From: Ordospora colligata OC4
Lineage: Eukaryota; Microsporidia; Ordosporidae
Assembly (NCBI RefSeq): GCF_000803265.1
Contig: NW_014575401.1
Span: 1 to 64,000 of the forward strand
Direction of reading: 5' to 3'
Length of the DNA stretch: 64,000 nucleotides
A program made the position numbers and the translations under genes. Shown piece by piece: positions 44,848 to 52,415 of this stretch (positions within the stretch are counted from its first letter, which is position 1; each line of letters begins with the position of its first letter). Under the pieces are notes generated by a model. It had not been told where the DNA came from. It worked only from the letters and a program-made list of their open reading frames with translations, and made no database searches.

Positions 44848-45006
44848 ATGTGATGAGGTGATTTGAAGTATGCTGTGATTTAGAGTTTTTGATTGTGCTA
44901 TGCATATCAAGTTTAGATTGAAGGAGAGCTATAAAAAGTTAAGCAGAGTAAATATTTGAGTATTTTGAATAAATTGTTAAGTTGAAGAGATTATTTTGGT
45001 AAGAAT

Positions 45007-45540
45007 ATGGTCCTTATGGGCCTATCACCGGAGGAGATAATGCACATGGCACATGGCGAAATGGTTGAGGTTGAGCCTACAACGAGTATTCCGCTACTTG
45101 ACCTTGTAGAGCGAAGATATCCGGAGTGCTCGCCCCTGGAGATAGTAAAGTATCCGTTTTATGTTGCTTTGCTGCTGAAGAAGCAAAATATGTGCAGAAT
45201 CAGACTCCCGATGTATTTGCAGATGGAAAGTTTGCAGCGGATACTTGCGGAAGAGAACGAGATGGTGAATGAGTATTCTTATGTGCCAGCACATTTTTTT
45301 TCACTGGCACATGTGCTTCTAAACAACTGCTATAACACTGAGGATGTAGAGGCAAGTAAAGCGATGGTTGAGAAGATTAAAGAGATAAGGCTTCGAAAGA
45401 CATTGCAAGGGATTAAGTGCTTAGATGGAAGTGCACTGAACTTGAACAACATAACGATTCTTGAATTTAACGAGATTAAGGAATTAGTTCTGAATGCAAT
45501 TAATACAGGTAAAAAGATAATGAATGGTTATGATAAATAA
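45007..45540 (+). CDS. PSF2: GINS complex subunit PSF2
   Basis: A 177-aa Psf2-family protein of the CMG helicase (Cdc45-MCM-GINS). Seen: an N-terminal beta part (GEMVEVEPTTSIPLLDLV), the L-A/W-x-A-x-x-L-K-x-x-x-x-C-R-[IL] element as YVALLLKKQNMCRIRLPMYL, the helix MESLQRILAEENEMVNEYSY, then VPAHFFSLAHVLLNNC (compare P-S-P-Y-Y-x-E-L-x-x-L-L-L), and ALNLNNITILEFNEI near the end. Length is as in yeast. Confidence 0.88.
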   Translation: MVLMGLSPEEIMHMAHGEMVEVEPTTSIPLLDLVERRYPECSPLEIVKYPFYVALLLKKQNMCRIRLPMYLQMESLQRILAEENEMVNEYSYVPAHFFSLAHVLLNNCYNTEDVEASKAMVEKIKEIRLRKTLQGIKCLDGSALNLNNITILEFNEIKELVLNAINTGKKIMNGYDK

Positions 45541-45875
45541 TGATGAGGTAATAGATTTAAAGTGTATGCTTACAATGATAAAGCAATATATAGGTATGAT
45601 AAAATATATAGGTGTTGTAACTTAGAATATAGGTGTGATAAGACGATAAATAGGCATGATAAGTTAAGAGATAGATGTAATAAGTTAAGAGATAAACATA
45701 CATTTTTAATATAAATGTGATAAGATAATAGATAATCATGCAATTAATAGATGAATATGATAAGGTTATGAACATGAAATCCATTTGAAACGGTGTTTTA
45801 CATGGATAGAATTGTATTGTGAATGATGAAACAAGAAGCAAAAGATGTATATATTGACAAGCACATGAGTTTGAG
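45541..45875. repeat. Degenerate AT-rich minisatellite-like spacer
   Basis: From about 45571 to 45770 words of the form ATAGGTATGATAA (also ATAGGTGTGATAA, ATAGGCATGATAA, ATAGATGTAATAA) recur roughly every 20-21 bp. The array is imperfect, and frames through it on either strand are low-complexity and not believed. Confidence 0.55.
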
Positions 45876-47708
45876 ATGCGATTTCAGAAGTATCTGAAGA
45901 GGAATATGCATATGCCTTATAGATACAACTATCTTGACTATGAGTACCTAAGAAATATACTACGAAGAGAAGTATTTACTGCTGAAGACCAAGGAGAATT
46001 TGAAGAAGAATTTGAAGCGAACATTCAAAGAGTGTTTGGCTTTGTAGATTCCAAGCAACTAGAGCTTTCTAGAAAGTTACAGACACTTGAGAAGAAGACT
46101 GGTGATGCCTCAAGAAAAGGAATAAAAGAGGTAACAGAAGAAATGCACCGATTCGCAGAGTTTATAAGGATAAACACCATAGGATTTAAGAAGCTGCTTA
46201 AAAGACACGATAAGAACAGTGACAAAAAGATGTTTGTATCATACAAAGAATTTCTGCATGGGAAGCGCACGTCTGTTAAGGATCTTGATGCACTGATATA
46301 TAAGGTAAGCAAGATTTCATTGAAGAATAAAGAGCTTAAAATAAAGAAGAACGAGAGTGGGAGTGAATTTATCAGAAGAACAGACAAGTACTGGGTTCAC
46401 AAGGAAAATGTGATTCCATTGAAGTTCTATATTACACAACATCTTCCGATCTATGTGTTTGATGGTAAAGATGAAGATAGTCCGTATAGCTCATGGAACA
46501 AGGAGACACATGATGCATGTGTGTCATCGGTATATTTTGACAATACAACATTTGATCTGTATCAAGAAAGATTACAAAAGCTCCATCATTCAGAAGCGAT
46601 AAGGATAAGATGGTATACATCCAAAGAACCTGAAGTTGTGTTTATAGAAAGGAAAAAGCATGAAGATGGATGGACAGGAGAGACCAGCAAGAAATTGAGG
46701 TTCATGATGAGTGAGAGGCATGTACTTGATTTTATCAATGGCAAAGATGTATGGGAAGATGTGCGCCAACTGAACAAAGGCGAAGATGTAAGGACGCTAT
46801 ATGAGGAGATTCAGTCTTCGATTGTTGAGAAAAAGCTTAGGCCTGTGGTTAGGACATTTTATAGGAGAAATGCATTTCAGCTTCCAACGGATTCAAGTGT
46901 TAGAATAAGTCTAGACAGTGATCTTTGCATGATAAAGGAGTGCAGTGATGCAGACATTGCAGATCCGTCGTTTCCTATAAGAAGATGGAAGAGAAGTGAT
47001 GTGAACTGTGAATTTCCATTCAGAGGGCTACCTAGGGATGAGATCGTTCGCTTTCCTCATGCAATACTGGAAGTGAAAACACAAAACTTCGATGATACAA
47101 AGCCAGAGTGGATTGAGGAGCTCATAAATGGTCCCTTGGTTGAGCATGTTCACAAGTTTTCCAAGTATCTGCATGGATGTGCAGTTCTCTATCCATTCAT
47201 CCAAGACATTCCTTATTGGTTACCACAAGTTAGTGTTGATATAAGAAAAGACCCTTTCCATCCTGATGGCACGAGGAAGTCGTTTGAAGACACCATTCTT
47301 GTGGAAATTCCTGCAGAAAGCGATCCCAGCAATAGCGACAGACTGAGCCCAATAGACGTGCATGGAAAGAGGATATCAATTCCTGTTCGTGTGGAGCCTA
47401 AGGTTTTCTTTGCAAATGAGAGAACCTTTTTATCTTGGGTTCAATTTGCCATCTTTCTTGGGGGTATAGGCAGTGCGCTGCTTGGGCTTGGAGATGAGAA
47501 TGCCAGTGTGTTTGGATTGATTTTGATAGTTGTTGCGATAATATTCTCGTTTTATTCCTTATACTTATACTTATGGAGAGCAAATATGATAAGAAAACGA
47601 GATCCTGGGCCATATGATGACATATACGGGCCTGCAGTTCTTGTGTGTGTATTTCTTGTTGCAATGGCACTTTCTGTCTTCTTCAAGTTTCCACTAAAAA
47701 GGTTCTGA
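45876..47708 (+). CDS. VTC4: Vacuolar transporter chaperone/polyphosphate polymerase, VTC4-like
   Basis: A 610-aa protein with the full VTC layout: an N-terminal SPX domain (MRFQKYLKRNMHMPYRYNYL, then DYEYLRNILRR, about 1-150), the tunnel-shaped polymerase core (about 180-490) with VYFDNTTFDLYQERLQK, AIRIRWY, VFIERKKHEDGWTGE and AILEVKTQ carrying the expected Arg, Lys and Glu residues, and three C-terminal membrane segments (about 512-605). It would make polyphosphate from ATP while translocating it; SPX senses inositol pyrophosphates. Membrane location is inferred from the family. Confidence 0.92.
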   Translation: MRFQKYLKRNMHMPYRYNYLDYEYLRNILRREVFTAEDQGEFEEEFEANIQRVFGFVDSKQLELSRKLQTLEKKTGDASRKGIKEVTEEMHRFAEFIRINTIGFKKLLKRHDKNSDKKMFVSYKEFLHGKRTSVKDLDALIYKVSKISLKNKELKIKKNESGSEFIRRTDKYWVHKENVIPLKFYITQHLPIYVFDGKDEDSPYSSWNKETHDACVSSVYFDNTTFDLYQERLQKLHHSEAIRIRWYTSKEPEVVFIERKKHEDGWTGETSKKLRFMMSERHVLDFINGKDVWEDVRQLNKGEDVRTLYEEIQSSIVEKKLRPVVRTFYRRNAFQLPTDSSVRISLDSDLCMIKECSDADIADPSFPIRRWKRSDVNCEFPFRGLPRDEIVRFPHAILEVKTQNFDDTKPEWIEELINGPLVEHVHKFSKYLHGCAVLYPFIQDIPYWLPQVSVDIRKDPFHPDGTRKSFEDTILVEIPAESDPSNSDRLSPIDVHGKRISIPVRVEPKVFFANERTFLSWVQFAIFLGGIGSALLGLGDENASVFGLILIVVAIIFSFYSLYLYLWRANMIRKRDPGPYDDIYGPAVLVCVFLVAMALSVFFKFPLKRF

Positions 47709-47791
47709 TAAAATAAACCAATCAATTTATTTACTTACGATTCTATCAAAGCTTGCAGTTATACGAAATAATTTTAAAATAAAAAGTCATT

Positions 47792-47865
47792 GAGCCATTC
47801 AAATGTTAACCTTTCTGATGAGGACCTGAGTATCTATAGAGCCATTCAAATGTTAACCTTTCTTC
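47792..47865. repeat. 47-bp tandem duplication
   Basis: GAGCCATTCAAATGTTAACC continuing to TTTCT (25 bp, 47792-47816) recurs exactly at 47839-47863, an offset of 47 bp. Because 47 is not a multiple of three, the copy shifts the frame at the end of the small coiled-coil gene that crosses it. Confidence 0.7.
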
Positions 47866-47988
47866 CATCTCAAGATTTTCCAATACTTCTTTCAGCTTCT
47901 TGTTGTATGATATTACATGCATAATGTTATCTTCATACTTCTTTAGCTTCTCCTCGAGCTTTTTGTTCATTTCCTCTCTTTTTTCCAT
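47806..47988 (-). CDS. Small coiled-coil protein, unknown, altered C-terminus
   Basis: A 60-aa protein; most of it is one charged coiled-coil helix (MEKREEMNKKLEEKLKKYED, then NIMHVISYNKKLKEVLENLE). The ATG follows TATCCCATACTCAG, a proper start signal, which supports a real gene. The last residues LYRYSGPHQKG come from the 47-bp duplication; before it the protein probably ended LTFEWLNDFLF in the other copy's frame. No family recognised. Confidence 0.6.
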   Translation of the reverse strand: MEKREEMNKKLEEKLKKYEDNIMHVISYNKKLKEVLENLEMEERLTFEWLYRYSGPHQKG

Positions 47989-48068
47989 CTGAGTATGGGA
48001 TATCTAAACTATAAAACCAATATCTCAATGCTTTGTTATTTACCTCTCCTTGTATTTATTTATTTTAA

Positions 48069-49454
48069 TTATCTATTTGCAAGACTTTGATAATATGAGC
48101 ATCGCTTATCATCATTCATCCTTCTAAAGTACTCCTCAAGAAAAACACATATCTTCCTTGTATCATCTTTGCTATATTCCACATACTTTTCGTAATACAC
48201 AACTGCCTCAGTGTATTTCTTCTCGTTCTTGTATACATCTCCAATGTAAAGATACCCATCGGCATCCTCAAGTTCTATCACATTCTTAAAGGTCGCAATA
48301 GCTTCATCTGTTCTTCTCAGACTTGCGTAGCACTGTCCTAATGCAGTCCACACAATTGAATCTGTGCTCTTACATTCCAGTGCTTTTTTGATGAAAAAAA
48401 GAGCATACTCGTGCATGCCCATTGTTATGTATGCCTGCCCTGCACTGTACCATGCCCGGTAGTCTGTAGAGCACAACCTAAGTGCTGTGTTATATGAACT
48501 TATTGCACACTCCATTTTTTTCATTTCCAAGTATTCATGCCCAATAAGAGTATATAAAATCGCAGAGCATGGATTGAGACGCACGCCGAGCCTGAAATAC
48601 TCAATTGCCTTTTCATGATCATTCTTCATAGAGTAATAGTTGGCTATACAGCACATAGTTTCTGATCGATACTTGTTTATCTTAAGTGCACTTTCTGCAA
48701 GAAAAATCACTCTACTATCATTTTTGATGTATAATGCATTTGAATACAAATCAACATAATCCAAATCATAGTACAATGCGCTTTTTGTTATCTCTTCAAA
48801 TACTTCAATACATCCTGAAAAATCCTTTTGATGATAGAGAACCGCACCTGCCAGGTTTGGATATTTCTTGTTGACACATACCTTTTCAGATTGCACTGAA
48901 CTTCTTTTGCATTCATGGACCTCTCCAGAAATCGGTTGTGCAGCCTTCTTGATCATCTTCGTACAGAATAGATGCATAAAGAAAAAGTCACTCAATCCTT
49001 CTGATATATTTAAAGAGTCAACAATATCTGGCGTAATCAGCTCTGCAAGCTCTAAGTATGCATCCCAGAACCAAGGATTCATGGAAACAACCTGTATCAA
49101 TATATCAACATCTTTCTTTACTTTTCCTTCTATGTAGAGCAGAAATTCGTCTCTTTGTGCTCCAACCCAATGCACACTCATCTTTTTATTCAAGTGGATG
49201 ATCAGATTTAGATTTCTTATGAAATTTATGCGGCTTGAGCAGCATGCACAGAACACAACCTCTTCCAAATGAAGCTTGCTGGTTTTGCACAACAGAAATG
49301 TGTATGTCTTACGATACTCTTTAATATTCTGGTATGTTAAAGACAGGTGCTCTTTGGATTCGAGCTTCACATCGATTTCTTCTGACACAAGCCCAACCTT
49401 CGATAGAAAATCAATTGTTCGATGCAGGTTGCGTGTAAAGAACTCAGATATCAT
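48069..49454 (-). CDS. CDC23: Anaphase-promoting complex subunit 8 (CDC23)
   Basis: A 461-aa TPR subunit of the APC/C ubiquitin ligase, a scaffold for mitotic exit. The block DYVDLYSNALYIKNDSRVIF, then LAESALKINKYRSETMCCIA, then NYYSMKNDHEKAIEYFRLGV, then YTLIGHEYLEMKKMECAISS, then YNTALRLCSTDYRAWYSAGQ is the Cdc23 signature. Further TPRs follow to the C-terminus. The start is the ATG at 49454, because GAAAAATTTGGACGCTACCC stands directly before it and longer frames would run into the divergent eRF3 gene. Confidence 0.9.
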   Translation of the reverse strand: MISEFFTRNLHRTIDFLSKVGLVSEEIDVKLESKEHLSLTYQNIKEYRKTYTFLLCKTSKLHLEEVVFCACCSSRINFIRNLNLIIHLNKKMSVHWVGAQRDEFLLYIEGKVKKDVDILIQVVSMNPWFWDAYLELAELITPDIVDSLNISEGLSDFFFMHLFCTKMIKKAAQPISGEVHECKRSSVQSEKVCVNKKYPNLAGAVLYHQKDFSGCIEVFEEITKSALYYDLDYVDLYSNALYIKNDSRVIFLAESALKINKYRSETMCCIANYYSMKNDHEKAIEYFRLGVRLNPCSAILYTLIGHEYLEMKKMECAISSYNTALRLCSTDYRAWYSAGQAYITMGMHEYALFFIKKALECKSTDSIVWTALGQCYASLRRTDEAIATFKNVIELEDADGYLYIGDVYKNEKKYTEAVVYYEKYVEYSKDDTRKICVFLEEYFRRMNDDKRCSYYQSLANR

Positions 49455-49477
49455 TAGGGTAGCGTCCAAATTTTTCA
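49455..49477 (-). promoter_or_regulatory. AAATTT box plus CCC start signal of APC8/CDC23
   Basis: GAAAAATTTGGACGCTACCC on the minus strand, then TA and the ATG. The 64-bp spacer also carries GGCATCCC for the divergent eRF3 gene. Confidence 0.6.
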
Positions 49478-49518
49478 CATGGCAATTTAAATGACACAAT
49501 GCATGGCATCCCAACAGG

Positions 49519-50793
49519 ATGGATTTTGAAAAGTTACGTATAAGCAAGAAGGAAGTGATCAATATTGTGTTTGTGGGGCATGTAGATGCAGGCAAGTCAA
49601 CTATTTGTGGGCAGATTCTTGTAAATATGGGACTGATTGATCATAGAACACTTGAGAAATACAAAGAAATGGCAAAAGATCAGAACAGAGAGAGTTGGTA
49701 TTTGAGTTGGTGCCTGGACACAAATCCTGAAGAGAGGGAGCGTGGAAAGACCACAGAAGTTGGAACAGCAACCTTTGAACTTCCCAGGCGAAGAATAAAC
49801 ATTCTGGATGCACCAGGACACAAGCAATTTGTTTTTGAGATGATAAATGCAGCAAATCGTGCAGATGTTGGAATCCTCGTTGTTTCGGCACGCATAAACG
49901 AATTTGAAGCAGGCTTTGAGAAGGGAGGACAGACGAGAGAGCATATACTGCTCCTGAAGGCAGGAAGCGTACAAAGATTAATTGTGCTTGTTAATAAGAT
50001 GGACGACCCGAGCGTTGATTGGAGCAAGCAAAGGTTTGATGAAATAAAGGAAAAAGTCAGTGGATTTGTAAAAAAGATGTTTGCAGTGCCTGTGTTTATT
50101 CCAGTAAGCGGATTCACAGGAGATTACATCAAGGATAAAGGCAAATGCCCATGGTATGAAGGAGAGTCGTTTATTTGCGAACTTGAGAAGATAAGCATCC
50201 CTAGAAAGGATGAAGCGCCTCTTGCAATTACAATAACGCAGAAGATAAAGCTGATGGGCTCGATGTATGTCCATGGGAAAGTAGATTGCGGAAAGGTTGT
50301 TCCAAACATGGCAGTTAAGATTCTTCCACAAAATACAACGAACCATGTTATGTGTATTTTAGATGATGAGGATGTGGAGATTGATAAGGGATTACCTGGA
50401 GACATTGTAAGACTCAGATTGAAGGATGAAACCGATGATGTATCTGTTGGAGGTAAGATAGTTGATCTTAATAACGTCGATTACAAGGTATCTCAGGAAT
50501 TCACATGTGGGTTGAACCTGATTGATGGAGAAACAGTGATTAGCTCTGGATACAGCTGCATTATTCATATAGGTGTAGTGGCTGTGCCATGCAAAATCAA
50601 GGAAATCCGAGACATGAAGAATAACAGGATTAGATTTTGTAAGCATGGAGATAAGGTTCTTGCAAAAGTAGCTGTTGAATCTCCAATATGCATATTTAAC
50701 TGCAGTAATGAGGATGACGAAAGAAGGCAAAGGTTTGCATTGAGGTTTGAAAGCAAAACGATTGCACTTGGAGTCATAAGAGTAATAAAGTAA
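49519..50793 (+). CDS. SUP35: Translation termination factor eRF3 (SUP35), core only
   Basis: A 424-aa translational GTPase that with eRF1 ends translation. Seen: G1 GHVDAGKST (about 20-28), ESWYLSWCLDTNPEERERGK, then TTEVG (about 58-82, G2), G3 DAPGHK (about 95-100), the eRF3-typical GEFETGFEKGGQTREH-like NEFEAGFEKGGQTREH (about 121-136), and G4 NKMD (about 153-156), then two beta-barrels. The N-terminal prion/PABP-binding and M regions of yeast Sup35 are absent. CATCCCAACAGG precedes the ATG. Confidence 0.93.
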   Translation: MDFEKLRISKKEVINIVFVGHVDAGKSTICGQILVNMGLIDHRTLEKYKEMAKDQNRESWYLSWCLDTNPEERERGKTTEVGTATFELPRRRINILDAPGHKQFVFEMINAANRADVGILVVSARINEFEAGFEKGGQTREHILLLKAGSVQRLIVLVNKMDDPSVDWSKQRFDEIKEKVSGFVKKMFAVPVFIPVSGFTGDYIKDKGKCPWYEGESFICELEKISIPRKDEAPLAITITQKIKLMGSMYVHGKVDCGKVVPNMAVKILPQNTTNHVMCILDDEDVEIDKGLPGDIVRLRLKDETDDVSVGGKIVDLNNVDYKVSQEFTCGLNLIDGETVISSGYSCIIHIGVVAVPCKIKEIRDMKNNRIRFCKHGDKVLAKVAVESPICIFNCSNEDDERRQRFALRFESKTIALGVIRVIK

Positions 50794-50920
50794 TGAGGTA
50801 TAAATTTACCAGTTGAGTAAAATGCAGTATATAATAGAATAATTGTGTATACTGCATAAAACATGTGATTTGGAATAGTTAGCTGGAAAACTGGTTGAAA
50901 AATAAAGTTAAAGCTTCCTT

Positions 50921-51281
50921 TTAATTTTGAGCAAGATTTGCTGCCCTGTTTGGATTGAACCCGTACCTGAGTTTCCTTCCCTTAGTTGATCTGACTCTGA
51001 CTATCTTGGCATGACAAGCACAAGAAATGCAGAACTGTGACTTGTATCCAATCCTTGGAACCTCAAATACATCGTATATCGTGGCAAGCTTTAAGTCGTC
51101 GAATGATGCCTGCTCAATCAATGACTGGATCCTGAATCTCTTAACTGCCTTGTCTTTGGGTGTGATTCGCCCACACTTGTCGCAATGGAGTGTGCTTACT
51201 CTTCCGCGATTTTTCTTCGATCGTCCGTGATTCTTTCTCTTAACAGTCTAAAAATTACAATGCTTGTTCATCACCTACCAT
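50921..51281 (-). CDS. RPS26: 40S ribosomal protein eS26, with intron after the start codon
   Basis: A 109-aa product of exon 1 (ATG, 51281-51279) and exon 2 (51247-50921). Splicing gives [20 protein letters not shown], then [20 protein letters not shown], then [20 protein letters not shown]; this aligns residue for residue with eS26 (M-T-x-K-R-x-N-x-G-R-x-K-K-x-R-G). Zinc-binding cysteines CDKC and [13 protein letters not shown] are present. Without splicing the conserved N-terminus has no start and is preceded by a stop. The protein lies at the mRNA exit. Confidence 0.93.
51248..51278 (-). other. Spliceosomal intron, 31 bp, in eS26
   Basis: Begins GTAGGT immediately after the ATG and ends in TGTAATTTTTAG. 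TAAT is the likely branch, very close to the 3' end. Removal joins Met to TVKRKNHGR in frame. An in-frame AG three codons later would delete TVK and fits eS26 less well. Confidence 0.87.
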
Positions 51282-51300
51282 TATCAAGGGCAATTTTTTC
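51282..51300 (-). promoter_or_regulatory. AAATT box plus CCC start signal of eS26
   Basis: GAAAAAATTGCCCTTGATA on the minus strand, directly before the ATG, near-identical in layout to the eL14 signal. Confidence 0.6.
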
Positions 51301-51508
51301 ATTGCAATGAATTGCGTTCAAGAATATCCTGTGCAAATACAATAGAAAAGTGAATGCAAGATCCAGTGATTAAGTTACATTTGCATAGATCCAAGATTTT
51401 GATTGATTACACCGAATGCAATGTTTGTTTGCGAATCAAATGCTTTTAATGTGATTGAACACGCTGTCGGACTTATCAACACCCCAAACAATAGCGATCG
51501 AAGCCTGA
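51301..51508. other. Divergent spacer
   Basis: A 208-bp gap between eS26 and CDC50. It contains repeated TGCAA and GCAATGAATTGC-like words near 51302 and ACACCCCAAACA about 20 bp before the CDC50 ATG. No gene seen. Confidence 0.35.
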
Positions 51509-52354
51509 ATGAGTTTTCAAGAGCATATTTCCGCAATAAAAAGACACTTTTTGACCCAGAAGCTTGATGGATTTTACAAGCCGAGATCAAAAGGCAAGCA
51601 CATTCTTGCTTTTTTGTTTGTTGGCGCACTGAATATTATATTTGGGAGCATATCGACAATTTTATACAGTGGCTTATTTGAAATAAGCATACCTTACACA
51701 CAAGATACAGATATCAAAGCATACTTGCCAAGTGGTAAGATTTACCTATTTTTAGAGATGCATGATTTTTACCAAACAAACCTGAAATACAGTAAGAGCA
51801 TAAGCCATGATCAGCTAAAGGGAGAGCGGCCAAAAAATCTCAAGGCAACAGAACCTTTATCTTACGAAGGAGAAAGAGTGATATATCCGGCAGGAATCCT
51901 TCCAAACAGCTTTCCACAGGATAGCTTTGAGATTATAGGAACTGAAGTAGGAACTGAGGATATTTCGTGGAAGTCTGAAAGAGACTCAATAAAGCCATCG
52001 GGATATACACGTGATGAGGTTGCTTCACCGCCTGCATGGCCGGTTTATAAAGAGATCCCCGATCTTCATCTCAACGAGAGGTTTGTAAACTGGATTTATA
52101 TATCTCCATTCCCAAGTTTTAGGAAGCTCTGGGGTACTGCGTATATGGATCAAGAAGGAGATTACACACTGAAAATCACATCTAACTTTCCATATGGAAA
52201 AAAATACCTTACAATTGCACAGTCGTCGGTCATTGGCACAAAGAACTACTTTATATCTGTTGGAATGTTTTTTATTGGATTGGTAATGATTTTGGCTTCT
52301 ATGCTCATGTATAGATCATTCTTGCAAAGTGAACCTGATGATGTAATAAATTAG
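51509..52354 (+). CDS. CDC50: CDC50/LEM3 family P4-ATPase subunit
   Basis: A 281-aa protein with two membrane segments (about 30-52 and 245-270) flanking a large luminal domain. Family features: FLTQKLDGFYKPRSKGKHIL before the first segment, YTQDTDIKAYLPSGKIYLFL, DFYQTNLKYSKSISHDQLKG, then YPAGILPNSFPQDSF and NWIYISPFPSFRKLWG in the ectodomain. Cdc50 proteins are needed for ER exit and activity of phospholipid flippases. Confidence 0.92.
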   Translation: MSFQEHISAIKRHFLTQKLDGFYKPRSKGKHILAFLFVGALNIIFGSISTILYSGLFEISIPYTQDTDIKAYLPSGKIYLFLEMHDFYQTNLKYSKSISHDQLKGERPKNLKATEPLSYEGERVIYPAGILPNSFPQDSFEIIGTEVGTEDISWKSERDSIKPSGYTRDEVASPPAWPVYKEIPDLHLNERFVNWIYISPFPSFRKLWGTAYMDQEGDYTLKITSNFPYGKKYLTIAQSSVIGTKNYFISVGMFFIGLVMILASMLMYRSFLQSEPDDVIN

Positions 52355-52415
52355 ATCTACTTGATACTACAAGTGATCGATTAATGTAACAATGAAAATT
52401 TGCATATCGATTGAA

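Noticed and set aside
45557..45841. Tyr/Leu/Ile-rich minus-strand frame
   Set aside because: It is a translation of the AT-rich minisatellite-like array.
49455..49595. Upstream extension of the APC8 frame
   Set aside because: It would overlap eRF3 and lacks TPR homology; the AAATTT and CCC signals mark the ATG at 49454.
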